Of a stretch of 64,000 nucleotides of DNA, positions 48,530 to 60,831 are shown in pieces. How positions within the stretch are numbered: the first letter of the stretch is position 1; each line of letters starts with the position of its first letter. The notes beneath the pieces are model-generated. The model was not told where the DNA came from. It did no database searches and saw only the letters and a list, made by a program, of their open reading frames with translations. The stretch comes from Phascolomyces articulosus (taxonomy: Eukaryota > Mucoromycota > Mucoromycetes > Mucorales > Lichtheimiaceae). The position numbers were made by a program, and so were the translations under genes. The stretch lies in NCBI GenBank assembly GCA_025677815.1, contig JAIXMP010000029.1, forward strand, positions 496,001 to 560,000, read 5' to 3'.

Positions 48530-49365
48530 ATTCTTTTTTGTTATTGGATAATATTGTATACAAAGAAAAAGAAGAAGAAAAGAAAATAATTACAAAATTC
48601 GACATATTCCTTTATTTATATACGTGTGTTCCTTTTGGGGGAGTCTTGATCTTATTTGTCTACATTAAGTTACTCTGTGTTACTACTATGGATTGATATA
48701 TGCTGAAATCATCCTCACACTCTTTTTTGATGTGGGAGTTTTTTTTTATTGGAATACGTATTTACCATTTTATCCCTGTTCGTCAGGAAGACAAAATTTT
48801 ATGGTATTGTTTTCCTTGGTGTTACATCTTTAACTAAATGAAAAGGCGGGATAATATACTTCTTGGGATACAGGAACGATGATGAAAAAGTATGAAATGG
48901 GTAAGTGGGAAAAAATATCACTCTTGGTTCGTTCTTTCTCATTTCAAGGTATAGTTTTTTTAATCACTGTATAGCTTATTGGCATAATACATATATGTTA
49001 TGAACATATATATTTGTTATAAGTATTCATTTAAACACCAAATCGAGTGAATATAATGTTACAACATATCGCACAAGAAAATTATGTACTACATCATTAT
49101 ATAATCCCATATATTCCATTTTTATGTCGCTCATTTTTCACATCATGCATAATGCATGGTATAATATATATATATATATATGTTGTTTATTAGATACATC
49201 ATCATTGAATAAGTATAAACTGTAGTAAGCGAAATTTTCACAATACAAGGTTAGTTCTCCCAGCCTCCTTCTCTCCTTTTTTTTCACTGACTTATGACTC
49301 GTTCCTTTTTTATTCTTTGTTCGTTACAAAATAGGGATTATTAGTACTATTCATAATAATAACAA
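48530..49365. other. 836-base intergenic region
   Basis: Promoter side of the fatty alcohol oxidase up to the MITE-like element. (TA)n at about 49163-49181. No gene or structured RNA recognised. Confidence 0.45.
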
Positions 49366-49780
49366 GATGAGCCTTTTAACTTTTAAAGTATAATAAACTG
49401 TAATAATATACATGGCAAAGAGAACAATTACAAAACTTTTTACCTGGACAAGCATTATAATTCTTTCAGAACAGTACTGCAGCACAACATCTACTCCAAT
49501 TAGTATAGTATGACGTATCCTCAATATAAGGTATCAATAGCCGTTCCTTCTTTTCAAGTAAATAAAATTATATATATAAGAACACATGCTTTTCGAGGAA
49601 TTTATATCATTATAGACAGCGCTGAGTGTTATTAAAAATTTAAAGATTCTCCATCCACCCAAATGAAAATTTCAGACATCACTCCTACTTGTTGTTAAAA
49701 CTATGGTTCAAAATAAACAATTCTCTTTGCCATGTATATTGTTACACTTTATTATACATCAAAAAGTTAGAAGGTTCGTC
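49366..49780. mobile_element. MITE-like element with ~60-base terminal inverted repeats
   Basis: Bases 49366-49424 and the reverse complement of 49721-49780 align along their whole length with few differences; the inner core AATATACATGGCAAAGAGAA is identical. The 296-base interior has no coding potential. Size (415 bases), inverted ends and lack of ORFs fit a miniature inverted-repeat element. I could not see a clear target-site duplication. The element ends 80 bases from the stop codon of the first monooxygenase, so it may lie within that gene's 3' UTR. Confidence 0.7.
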
Positions 49781-49859
49781 TTTTATAATTGTTACAAAAC
49801 TGCTTCATATGTTTCTACATATAAATAAGGAAGATAATACGAAAAAATAAGTAATACTG

Positions 49860-52353
49860 TTACATGTTTACATAACTTGCAAGGAATTTGAATGCATCAT
49901 CCATATCGCTTGGTGAATTAACCAAACCACTGTAAGCTACATAAAGATCAGGTCGCACAATCACAATAGCAGCTGGTGGTTCTGTTTTACTATCCCACAT
50001 ATGCTGATCCAATCCAACTCGTTTCGAAATTGAATTTTGTACATCCCATCGCTCTTCTAACCAGAATATACTTTCTTGTTGTTGTTGCTTATTGTTCATA
50101 GGAATATTATAGTACACGGGGAGTTTATTTTGATGCGCATGGTATGTAGCCTCAATCATGATGGGACGAATGGATGTGGTGTTCTTTACAAATTTAGCAT
50201 ATTTTGACCAGAAATCTTGATTCATCTTGCATGGATTGATTCGAGAAGGACGTGTGGAAATCCAAATGATTGTATGTTGCGTATTATCAGTACTTTGTAG
50301 TATATCATGTACTGATTTTCTTTCAATTACTTGTGAACTGGTGACAACTCGTTTACGAAGTGGCACAGTTTCGCGCAAATATTGACCTGGTTTGATGAGT
50401 TTAGCTGTCGAATTCTTTTTGTTCTTGAACAGTATTGCGGATTCGTCAGGAATGCAGGTATCGATCTATATTCACATCGACGATTAATATATGTTGGTTA
50501 TACCTGTTTTTTGTTTCAATAACAGCGAGATTACTTTTTTCCATGAAGTATAAAAAATTATTATTACCTGCATGACTTTTTGAGCAATAGGTGTTGTGAT
50601 AGAGTCAAAGGACATGATAATTGGAGCAATATAGGTAGCAATAAGCGCTGGTTTTTTATATATAAGCAATTCATTAGTATTAAATCACCCAATATCAATA
50701 TAATCAAATAATAACAACTAATTGTAATTGTTACTTACAAATGATTGTACTTTTCAGGAGACCAAGGCGAGTGGCACTACCTGTATTTCGCATGGTAGAT
50801 TCAACAATTGGGCTACGCTATTTATATATTTTTGACACAGATTATGTTAAAGAAAAACTCGATGAAATACAACATCCATATCTTTAATTTTATTACCTCG
50901 ACACTATATGATTCCAATAATTTTTCTGGATCAGAAGATAGGCCCTTCAAAACAAGTGATATTTTCCATGCAAGATTATCGGCTGAATTATAAAATATTT
51001 GGTTAGGTCTTCATTTTTTAAAGGCACATTTAAACTTGTTCTTTTTACTTACCATCTTGTAACCCAAGATTAAGACCCTGACCACCCACTGGTGAATGGC
51101 AATGAGCAGCGTCTGAATATATATAAAAGTATATCCGAGTCAGCAAACAGATCAATTTATTTATTTATTACAACAAAATGTACCTCCAATCAAGAATGCT
51201 CGTTCGTGACGAAAACCATCAGCTTTACGTTCATTAATACGGAAAATATCGATATGACTAGCTTGCTGAAGTGTAACATTCATTGGTTCGATTCTCTGCT
51301 TAACAATTTCTTGGACATCTCGAAAAGTTACTGTATCACCATGATAGATACCATGTGTCACCTCTTTGCTGTTTGTTACTTCATACAGATCAAGGTTAAT
51401 GAACGATCGATGGATAAATTGGCCTTTTTCATCTATTCCCACTGGAATAAGTCCAACAATACCTAATGGATGATAGAAGGTGAAGAAAAAAAATCGATCA
51501 GGACGACTGCAGCCATATTTGTTATAATATGATAACTAAAGTTCTTACCATCAGAATGGATACAAATGTTACCACGCGCCTGAGCCACTTGCTCAGCATC
51601 CTTTCCGGTCACTATCACATCCCCTACTGCAAAGCGTGTTTCCATTGCATGTCCATCATACGACCAATCCTTTGCTAATTTACGCACTGCTGAGTGTGTT
51701 CCATCTGCACCCACAATATATTGAGCATGAATTCTTTTTTCTTTACCAGTGTTTAAATCCTTCACAATAGCCTCAATTCCATCCTCCTGTTGTTGATACG
51801 AAATAAGTTCCGTTTCCCAGGCAATTTTATCGTTACCAAGCACCTTGGCAAAAATTCGTTCTGTTTTTCGTTGAGGGAGACATGTGAGATGTGGAAAGCT
51901 GGTATCACCATTTGCGTCTACTTGGGCACGCTGTTATAATAGGAATTATTGTTAATTGAGGATAGAAACCACTCAGCGCAAATTATGCTTATTTAGTCAT
52001 CTGTATAAGTGTACCTTTCTTCCATTAATAATAAATTGAGCACCATGAAACGTGATTGATTCCTGTAAAATATGTTGTGCAATTTTTCGATGTTGTAAAG
52101 TTTCGACTGTTCTGGATGTCAAAGAGATAGCTCTACTTTCATTTGTAGGTCCATTTCTCTTTTCCGCGATATAAAATGAATGGCCATTGGCGTGGAGCTA
52201 TTATATGTTTTAGTTGCATATATGGATGGATCAGTGACGTCGTCTCGGATCAATGAATATAAAATTAAAAGATGGTACCTGCAAAGCAAAATATAGCCCA
52301 ACTGGTCCAGCACCTGAAATGAAAACGTCCACTTTTTCGATGATAGGATCCAT
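49860..52353 (-). CDS. FAD-dependent aromatic-ring-hydroxylase-type monooxygenase (copy 1, intact)
   Basis: Flavoprotein monooxygenase of the phenol hydroxylase / PHBH class (NAD(P)H- and O2-dependent hydroxylation); substrate unknown. Ten minus-strand exons (52353-52279, 52197-52015, 51930-51549, 51462-51184, 51112-51053, 50982-50897, 50817-50739, 50647-50568, 50465-49860) join in phase to 609 residues; I count nine junction-consistent exons here. Motifs: N-terminal FAD site 'DVFISGAGPVGLYFAL', the DG motif 'YIVGADGTHSAVRKLA', and the second FAD motif 'GDAAHCHSPVGGQGLNLGLQD'. The C-terminal third has the thioredoxin-like fold of phenol hydroxylases ('PPAAIVIVRPDLYVAYSGLV'). No lesion seen. 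Lies in tandem with copy 2. Confidence 0.9.
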
Positions 52354-53155
52354 GATACTTTTTTTACGATAAAATATGATTTATCTTGCAATGAATTGAT
52401 GATGAACGAGAAAGAAAAGGATTAAAAATCATGATTTATGTTAAAATCAGATTGATCTACGTGTTAGTTTATTTCCTAAAAAGGAGAAATTTTGAGTCAA
52501 CCCGGAAGGAAAAACTATGTTGCCGTGTTTAGTTGTTTTTCGTCATTGGACCACTATCTCCTTTTTTCCTATAAACCTTGTGGTACACAAATAAATGATG
52601 TTTTCCGAACTTGGATTAATTCGTCACCTTCTTCCTTGATCTTCAATTACTATTTCCATAAAACCATTGCTATTATAATTGTATAATTCAATTTATTAGG
52701 TACAAGTGATGAAAGCTGCTATATTCAGTAGAGTTTCGAACTAGTAGGAATTCATCATCATGCAGAATGCAAAGGGGCTTTATTCATTCCTTTTTCATCG
52801 GAAATCGGTGGGCGGGTTTTTAGATACTCCGAGTTGCTATGTACCTGACATGCCCGTGGATCATATCGGTGCTGCGCAAGATACATAGATGATTCCACTA
52901 TGAAACAACATAAGTTTCTATTTTTAAAAAAAAATGGAATTAGCCCCATAGACAGTCGACCATTTTGGTCTTGTTATGGAAACAGGTATATAATTAGTAA
53001 CTTTAACGAATAATTTTGTAGGCAAAGAGATGTATTGTAGAAAGTTAAGTTGAATAAATGATTTATGGATCTTTATATAAATTTGTAGGATGTAATGTGA
53101 ACAGAGTATAATAAAATGTAATCAAATATTTGTAAGAAGAGTTTCTATTATCAAT
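52354..53155. other. 802-base spacer between the tandem monooxygenases
   Basis: Promoter region of copy 1 and 3' flank of copy 2. Bases 52745-52930 are somewhat more GC-rich than the surroundings and lack coding sense. No gene recognised. Confidence 0.45.
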
Positions 53156-55676
53156 CTATTTTGCTTCTAAATAATTGCCAAGAAAATCGAATGCGGTATT
53201 TATATCACTTGTTGAATTCACCAATCCACTGTATGCCACATAACGATCCGGTCTTAAAATAATAATAGCAGCAGGAGGTGATTCCAGTTTGTTGTTGTGA
53301 AGATACTTGTCCAATCCGATACGGTTTGAAATAGAATGTTCTGCATCCCAATGTTCTTCTAACCAGAACGCTTCCTCATAACCTTTGGTCGTCACATAGG
53401 TGGGTAATTTGTTTTGCAAGGAATGATGTGCTGATTCGACAATGATGGGTTTAACTGTTGCGGCTGGATTGGCATATGTATCATTAAATTTGCTCCAAAA
53501 TGCACGTGTCAATGGGTTTCCAGAATAACAAGAAGATCGACTCGATACCCATAAGATAGTATATTGTGGAATTGTATTTTGTAATAAATGATGTAGCGTC
53601 GTACGTTCAAAATCATCCTTGTTAATAAGTCGTTTACGGAGAGGGACCGTTCCTCGAATATATTGGCCCGGTGCAATAAGATCTGTAATGGGTGTAGTTT
53701 GGGGCAATAAAGGTGATTCTTTTGGAAGTTCCACAGCAATCTATATAAATTAGAAAAGTATTATATTATGGTTAGACATCTTGCAATATAAAAAGCCTAT
53801 CACAACTGGTAGTCATTCAATAGTAGTGTCTTTTTACCTGTAGCATGTTGGCCATAAAAGGTTTCATTACTCGATCCATTGAAAATAAAACAGGTAAGGC
53901 ATATTTTGCAAAGGTAGCTATATATATAATGTCGTGGAATGTTAATTATAAAATCATCATACTGGATAATATCAAACGCCTTAAACAGCAGTAAAGCTTA
54001 CAGAATAAAGTGGGGTTTCCGAGTACAGTTCGAGTAGCACTACCTGTAGCTTCCATTGTAGCAGCATCAATAGGTTCTCGCTATAAAGTAATTATTATTT
54101 TGTTAGATACAGTGTATTTTTTTACGGATAAATAAATTTCAAGTTAAATTACCTCAGCACTATAAGAATCTAGCAATTGTTCAGGATCAGTGGACAACCC
54201 ATCAAGTACCATTGATAACTTCCATGAGAGATTGTCAGCTATATATAATTATAACAAGAAGAATGTTGTTTAGTTTCACTAACCAAATAGTATCCACTTA
54301 TGCTCACTCGATATCTTACCATCTTGAATACCAAGATTAAGTCCTTGACCACCAAACGGAGAATGACAATGGGCAGCATCTGTATTATGGAATGGATAAA
54401 AATATTAGTTTCATCTTGGTTTCCAATACATTCTTTTATAAAGATGCCCATATCCTTACTCACCTCCAACTACGAATGCACGGTTTCGACGGAATCCATT
54501 CGCCTTTCGTTCATTAATATGGAAAATAGAAAGTTGACGAGTCTCTTTAAGATTGATATCGAGTGGAGCAAGTATTGATTTAAGAAGTTCTTGTAGCTCA
54601 TCTTTCGTAATAGTTTCATGTTGATTCTTTCCGTGTGTTATGTGCTTTCCATCTGTAACTTCTTAGGGACCGAGATTACTAAATACACGATAATAACATT
54701 CACCATCCTCCGAGATTTCTACAGGTATCATACCAACTACGCCTATAACAAACAAAAAAGCGCCCCAGCCATGGATTTAGTTATATATACAAGAAACGCT
54801 TACACACAGAAGAATAAATAATATGTATATAAATGTATAAAAAGCTTTTTACCTTCAGGGTGAAAGAACCCATTTTCACGGGATTCGCATAATTGCCCAG
54901 AGTCTTTTCCTTCGAGTATCGCATCGCCTACCACAAATTTAGTTCCCACAGTATAACATTCATAAGACCAATCATCTGCTAATTTACGAACTGCAGAATG
55001 TGTACCATCCGCTCCCACAATATAACGGGCATGAATCGTTTCTTCTTCCCCAGTAAGCACATTTTGAACCAAAGCTTCAACACCTTCACTGTCTTGTTTG
55101 TATCCAATCAATTTAGAATTCCACGAAATATGATCCTTGCCAAGGAGATCAGCAAATGTTTCTTCAGTATCATGCTGAGGTAACGAAGAAATGTGTGGGA
55201 AAATGGTATAAGCGCTCATGTTGATTTGTGCTATCTAGAGACATGCATCATCAGAGAATGAGTTAATATATATATTCAATAACCGAAAATGTGCCGATAA
55301 AACAGGACAGAGTTTTGTACCTTTTTTCCATTGGAAAACATTTGTGTGCCTTGAAGTGTCATTGCTTTCTTTAGAATGCAATTCGCAAGTTTACGATTAT
55401 GAAGGACTTCTAAAGTACGAGCGGTAATGGCGACAGCTCTGGTTTCATGGCAGGCACCTTGTCTTTTTTCAATAATCTTGAAGGTATGGTTCATGAAAAC
55501 CATCTATAGATTGATTCAAGGTATAAATGTTAGATTTTGTGGCATAAGACGAATCTTGATTTAGTTCAAGTATACTTTATTAAAAATATACTTACGCGTA
55601 AGGCAAAGAATAAGCCAACTGGACCAGCACCAGACATTAAAACGTCAACCTTTTTATCAGCGGTAGTACTGACCAT
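53156..55676 (-). pseudogene. FAD-dependent monooxygenase (copy 2), premature stop
   Basis: Tandem duplicate of copy 1. Exons: 55676-55596, 55503-55321, 55234-54853, 54742-54464, 54379-54320, 54238-54153, 54080-54002, 53917-53838 and 53740-53156. Seven internal exons have exactly the same lengths as in copy 1 (183, 382, 279, 60, 86, 79, 80 bases). All motifs remain: 'GAGPVGLFFAL', 'VGADGTHSAVRKLA', 'DAAHCHSPFGGQGLNLG' and 'PPAAIIILRPDRYVAYSGLV'. One in-frame TAA at 54665-54663 (codon 242 of 605) interrupts exon 4 where copy 1 has Tyr (LDLYEV against LGP-stop-EV). The rest is otherwise open and splice sites look good, so the break is recent, strain-specific, a sequencing error, or read through. 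A Tc1-type transposon lies about 280 bases upstream. Confidence 0.85.
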
Positions 55677-55848
55677 AGTTGTTTGATGTAAATTTTTCGA
55701 TTTGTTTGTAATACTTGTATGATTTGATAAAGTGTGTATAAATGAAATAATGATGATCAAGAAAAAAGTGTCTTTATATATATTTTGATTTTTCCGATGC
55801 ATGCATGATAACAAAAACTCCTTTGTTACAGGAACAAATCAATTCGCT

Positions 55849-55917
55849 GGTGCCCATTCGGTGAATTGGATACCGAAGTGGTTTTTACAGAAATTTTTAA
55901 TTTGTGCGCTAAATACG
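55849..55917 (+). repeat. copy 1 of a ~100-base repeat with hairpin core
   Basis: Contains the motif CGGTGAATTGGATACCGA followed by a TTTTTAATTTGTGCGCTAAATACG block. The same order occurs twice more in the same direction beyond the transposon (58159-58320). CGGT and ACCG can pair as a short stem. Confidence 0.6.
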
Positions 55918-55981
55918 GAGAAACACAAACACGGATTTTCCCTATGATTTGGCGCTTGTTCTTTTTCAACTTTGCCGTTGG

Positions 55982-56097
55982 AAATTTTTATGATTCTGTG
56001 TAGAATTATTATCAATTTAGCGCATGATGAATTATAACTTAGCGTATTGATACGATAATGACGCACAGTAAATTATACTTTGGTGGTTTACGATCCA
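55982..56097 (+). repeat. left terminal inverted repeat of the Tc1-type element
   Basis: About 115 bases; inverted counterpart at 57987-58103. Includes ATCAATTTAGCGCATGATG and the AGCGTATTGATACGATAATG block. Confidence 0.8.
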
Positions 56098-56234
56098 CCA
56101 TCTAGCTTTTATATAATATTTTATTTCTATGGTGATAAGCATAAGTTGCTCAAAAATGATTATGAAAAAATATGATAAGTATAAAAGAATATATAAATAA
56201 AAGCTACAACATTCTTTCTTCAAGTACACATGGT

Positions 56235-57774
56235 GAAAAAAAAACGATCGTGAATGATTAATCCATCCTCTACAATCGCTTACTGTAACTTGATTAGCAG
56301 ATGTGACAATACGTGAAGTTAAAGAATCTGCTTTGGTCAAAAGCTCGCATTTTACACCAGCCTTTAGTTTTGACGAAAACTCCTCAATGGGATTAAAAAT
56401 GGTGAACATGGGGGAATATACAATACTTGGAAGCCACGTTTAGCAACAGTCTCTTGAACCAAATTAGTGTGATGAATTCTTACGTTATCCATAACTAAAA
56501 ATCTACCATGTATATTGTTTTTTCTAGAACGTCCTTCACAGTCTCCAAGAATTCACAGAAATGTTCAGTCTTTGTACCGACTTTTGCTACTATATATTGC
56601 TCATCATCTCCAGCATTCCGTTTTTTTTGACCCACCAGTTACTGCTTGAGGTTTTCGTAATGAAAGGTATACCACGCCTTCAGCAGCAATAGCACCCAGA
56701 ATAGACATGTTGACAACTCGATTGTTTGAAACTACCGCTTTGGCAGGAGTACCTCTTCTTGAACGTCCAAAAGTTCGTTTTAAGTGTAAATTAAATCCTG
56801 ATTCATCAATATAAATACATCGCTCGAAATCAATGTTTTGTCTCCTAAGCTCCAACATCCATTCTTTTTTCTTCTTGATAGTCTCACTTGTAACCCGATA
56901 CTCTGTGAATTTTTGTAACTTTTTCATGGTTAGTCCACAATGCTTCACAATATGTTTTTGTAAGCCACTTTGTGTAATATACACTTGAAACTTCTAATTT
57001 TTTCTTGTGCTTGTTTGATCGTAAGGACGGGTCTTCATCATACAATTTTTGCAGAAATTCAGTATGATAAATTGTTAAAGTTTGTAGTGGACCGCCTTTC
57101 TTTTTACGTTGACTTGGAAGATATGGTTCTCCATCCCTGAAACGAGCATAGTAAGTTTGGGTCGAACGCTCTAGCATTCAAAGTAAACGAGCAGCTCCTG
57201 CTGTACTTAGAGTAAAGTTTTGAATAGTATCAATGAGTTTGACTATGAACTCATCCGTATACTTTCTATAAGAACCTAAATCAATTACTTATGTAAGTAA
57301 GTTGGATTATTTAATAAACATTAAATAATAAAAGTAGAAACTGACATACTCCTTGGATCCATAACTACTTTTTTACGCTTTGTCCGTGGTCTACCCTTTT
57401 TGCTTGTTTCATTTTTTATAATTTTTTGTTTGGAATCAATCCGTACTTTCGAAGTTAACTCTACTCTTTCCATGGCAAAGTTTTGAAGTGTATGCTCAGG
57501 TTCTTCTAATTCTACTTCATGCTAATCCTTATGTTAGTAATCGTTGGCATCAATTTTCCGTAAGTGTTTATTACTATCTTTTCCGAGTTATTTACTGCCC
57601 TTGTCAATGACACAAGAGAAAATATACCGTTTTTACCTCCATCAAAATCAGTGTCCATAATATGATATGGTTCTTGAGCTTCTACGATTCCTTCGTCATC
57701 CATGATCATTTCTCTTCAGCATCAAAATCATCCCCATTTGGGAAGAGAAGCTCATCGTACACCACGTCTTCCAT
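56235..57774 (-). pseudogene. Tc1/mariner transposase (DDE), frameshifted
   Basis: Read on the minus strand from an ATG at 57774. An acidic N-terminal extension ('MEDVVYDELLFPNGDDF') leads through possible introns to a basic region ('KKGRPRTKRKKVV') and helix-turn-helix DNA-binding segments ('KYTDEFIVKLIDTIQNFTLS'). The catalytic domain shows 'CIYIDESGFN' (first Asp), 'FLVMDNVRIHHTNL' (second Asp) and 'NPIEEFSSKLK' (Glu). Counting across a frameshift, 34 residues separate the last two, the DD34E spacing of Tc1. Breaks: a frame change near 57690, TGA at about 57178, and frame changes near 56990, 56625 and 56395. The 'EEF[W]SKLK' tryptophan is Ser here. Not functional. Confidence 0.78.
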
Positions 57775-57986
57775 TACAGCCTTATTGGATTCCAATTGTG
57801 GAGTATACACAGATTACATAATTAAAGGAAGCTTTATTGATGAAGTAAAAGCTGAAGTAACTGAACGACTTCTATTTTTATATATATTTTTCCTTCGCTT
57901 GGACGTAGAAGATGAATTCCTTGGCGAGCTTGGTACTGCTCGACTATATATACTTATTCTCAAAATATTATACAAAAGCTTGATGT

Positions 57987-58103
57987 TGGATTGTAAACCA
58001 CTAAATTATAATTTACTGTGCGTCACTATCGTATCAATACGCAAAGTTATAATTTATCATGCGCTAAATTGATCATAATTCTACGCGAAATCATAAAAAT
58101 TTC
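57987..58103 (-). repeat. right terminal inverted repeat of the Tc1-type element
   Basis: Reverse complement matches 55982-56097 with about ten differences, including GATACGATAGTGACGCACAG and the TGGTTTAC end. Confidence 0.8.
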
Positions 58104-58158
58104 AAATGTCAAAATTAAAAAAAACGTCGGGCCAGGTAAAAATCATCTTTCCGCCACG

Positions 58159-58330
58159 CCGGTGCTACTTGGTGAATTGGATACCGAGACGATTTTTAAT
58201 TTGTGTGCTAAATAAGGCGAAAACAACTAACCACAGCATGTATAAATGAAATAATGATCACCGGTGTCACTCGGTGAATTGGATACCGAGATGATTTTTA
58301 ATTTGTGTGCTAAATACGAAAACAACTAAC
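58159..58330 (+). repeat. tandem pair of the ~100-base repeat
   Basis: Two consecutive copies about 98-100 bases apart, each with (C/T)GGTGAATTGGATACCGAGA, TTTTTAATTTGTGTGCTAAATA and AAAACAACTAACCACA. The first copy ends in GTATAAATGAAATAATGAT, a motif also present at about 55738. A third copy stands on the far side of the transposon. The remaining bases to the MutY stop (58443) are plain AT-rich DNA. Confidence 0.65.
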
Positions 58331-58442
58331 CACATCTTAAAGTTTCAAACTCTTTATTATAAAGGTATATACTGTATATATGCCCTTACTGAATTTAGGA
58401 AAATAGAAACATTAATGTGTATTTAGGTTTAAAAGGGATCAA

Positions 58443-60599
58443 TTAAGACTTGTTGGTAGATACAAAGAATGATTTAATATCTGCTGTATTCTTTATCACC
58501 TTTTGCTTTTTATTAGCACTTGGGTTACTTTTTGTTGTCGATTTCTATAGTGTAAATTTGAATATATATGGTGAATATTTATGTAATGTAATATAAATAA
58601 AAATATGATACATATATAGATATATTTACCTTTTGGTTTTGAGATTTTTCTAATAATGCCAGTGCTTTCTTCAACCCAGTAGGAATAGGTGATTTTTTAA
58701 GTTCGTCCATGGTGACCCATTTGACTTGATCTTCATCCTCCACCACACTTTCTTCAGATACTTGAACCCATTCAACATGATATACTTTACGAATGTGTGA
58801 AAATAAGTGGACAACGTTACCAAGATCTTGTCGTTTTGTCACTTTATTTTTAGTAATATCAAGATCATAGCGTTCGTGTAGAAAATCACTTGCTTTAGCA
58901 GATCGTCCCTCATACGTTGTTTCCAAGCTTTCAAGTTCCAGACTTGGAAATTCCCATAATCCAGCCAATAAACCTGTGTCTGGTCGTTTTGAAATCAAAA
59001 ACTTCGAGTTTGATTGGACAATATATACTGCGCATTCTAAACATTTGTTTTCCAAACAAAAAAGATTAAATTATTTTTTCTTTTTTCCGATCATAAGTGA
59101 TTGATAACTACCTTCATCTCGAGGTTTTTTCTTTTCTGGTTTGGCCGGATATCTATAAGTCAATAGACATGATGAATTTTAGTATCAGTCTTGTTCATAT
59201 CACAAATAACCCTTATATAAATGTATGGTACCTTGTAACAACATAATCTTCATCTTGATCCAAATTTGATTTTATTTCAGGACAATATGTACATTCTATA
59301 TACAAAAAAGTTAGAATCTGAAAAGAAAAATAGATCGTATATAGTTAACATCTTACCATGATCAATAGGTCGTTTACGTTTCTTTTGTTCCCAAAACTTT
59401 TCAGTTTTTAATCGTGCGTGAATCTGTTTCTGTGCGTAAGCATGGCAATTCTTTTGTACAGGGCAAGTATCACATTCAGGATTCTGAGGAGTGCATACTC
59501 TTGCACCTAATTCCATCATTGCTTGATTAAAATCACCAGGACGTTCCTTTGATGTTAGCTGTGCTGCAATATCCCTATAGAAATGTCATGAAATACTTTT
59601 AAATATACATGTGCTGCGGACATGGGTCATCCATCAGATTTTCTGTCTCGCTTGTACTACCATTTACCAGAATAATTCAACAGTGTTTGATTTCTTTGTA
59701 TCAGCGCTAATGGCACGTAATCGAGCAATGACACGGATCACATTACCGTCTACAACCGGCGTGACCTGATTAAAGACGATCGATGCTACGGCACCTGCTG
59801 TATAACGTCCAACACCTGGGATATGCTTCTGTAAATCATCGGCATTGTTGGGAAGTAATCCATTAAATTCGTTACATACTTTTTGTGCACCTTCCCACAA
59901 TCGTCGTGCTCGAGAATAATAACCCAATCCCGCCCATAATTCATTTACTTTCTATATATACGATAAATGAGTAATTCTGTGTAAATTATAACTTCACCAC
60001 AGCTATTTTTTATAAAACTATATAAATATATTACTTCGATGTCAGCAATGGCCAAATCTTGGATGGTTGGGAAAGCTTCCATCCATCGATCGTAATATCC
60101 AATAACTGTTGCAACTTGGGTCTATCATTATTTGTATCATTAGCAAACCATGACATATACTTCATTCAAGTAGATATTATTTGTTTTTATTACCTGTTGA
60201 AGCATAATTTCGCTCACCCATACTATCCCAATAATCAGATGTCAAATAGAATAAAAAGTGTCAATAGATAATATCCCCCTTATCATAAGCTAACACGCCC
60301 TTTGGTATACCTTCGTATGCTCTTTGACCAAGCGCCTAATAGGTGTAAAATAAATATACGTATCAATAAATACTCCTTTATAATATAGATCAAGAATGAG
60401 TTATTATTACCTTTGAATCGAGATCTGTACGCGTTGGTTTACGCCATGGCATGTTGGTTCGTTTTTCGCGATCATAATAATCGAGCAATCGATCTTGAAT
60501 CAATTGTTGATCATGGGAAGAAATCTTGTGATAAATATTACCATGAGCAAGACAACCTGACTGAACACAGTCTTCAATATCAATTTCATTAATTGTCAT
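58443..60599 (-). CDS. MUTYH: adenine DNA glycosylase MutY/MUTYH
   Basis: Removes adenine opposite 8-oxoguanine (base excision repair; nucleus and mitochondria). Ten minus-strand exons (60599-60411, 60335-60311, 60222-60194, 60121-60035, 59951-59668, 59574-59357, 59295-59232, 59152-59112, 59036-58630, 58544-58443) join in phase to 481 residues. Catalytic Glu76 in '[20 protein letters not shown]', the helix-hairpin-helix '[16 protein letters not shown]' and catalytic Asp178 in 'VVDGNVIRV' are separated as in E. coli MutY (37/138). The [4Fe-4S] ligands are C232, C239, C242 and C248. The C-terminal NUDIX-like 8-oxoG recognition domain ('[20 protein letters not shown]') follows. The end, 'ADIKSFF', resembles a PCNA-interacting motif. 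An upstream in-frame ATG at 60722 exists; I prefer 60599 because the sequence between is T-rich and unlike the family. Confidence 0.93.
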
Positions 60600-60831
60600 T
60601 TTCAAGTAAATTATTATTTTTTCAGGAACAACGTGAAGAAAAAAAAACACACAATTACAAAAGAAGAAAAAAAACGATGTTTTATACCGCCAATTCCAAG
60701 GATCTGTGTAACGTTTCAACATGGTATTAAAAATATTTATACAAAGTGATAACTCATGAAGGATTTTGTAGCTTTTTTTATTTTTTTTTTAAAAAAAACA
60801 AGGTATAAATATATATAAATATATTATTAGT

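Larger units (their letters stand above)
55960..58126 (-). mobile_element. decayed Tc1/mariner-type transposon with long inverted repeats
   Basis: A broken transposase is bordered by long terminal inverted repeats: 55982-56097 matches the reverse complement of 57987-58103 at roughly nine bases in ten, and weaker similarity extends outwards. Shared cores include TTAGCGCATGAT and GACGCACAGTAAATTATA. The element stands between the promoter of monooxygenase copy 2 and the 3' end of MutY, within a cluster of a ~100-base repeat. I could not define a TA target duplication, so the outer ends are approximate. Confidence 0.8.
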
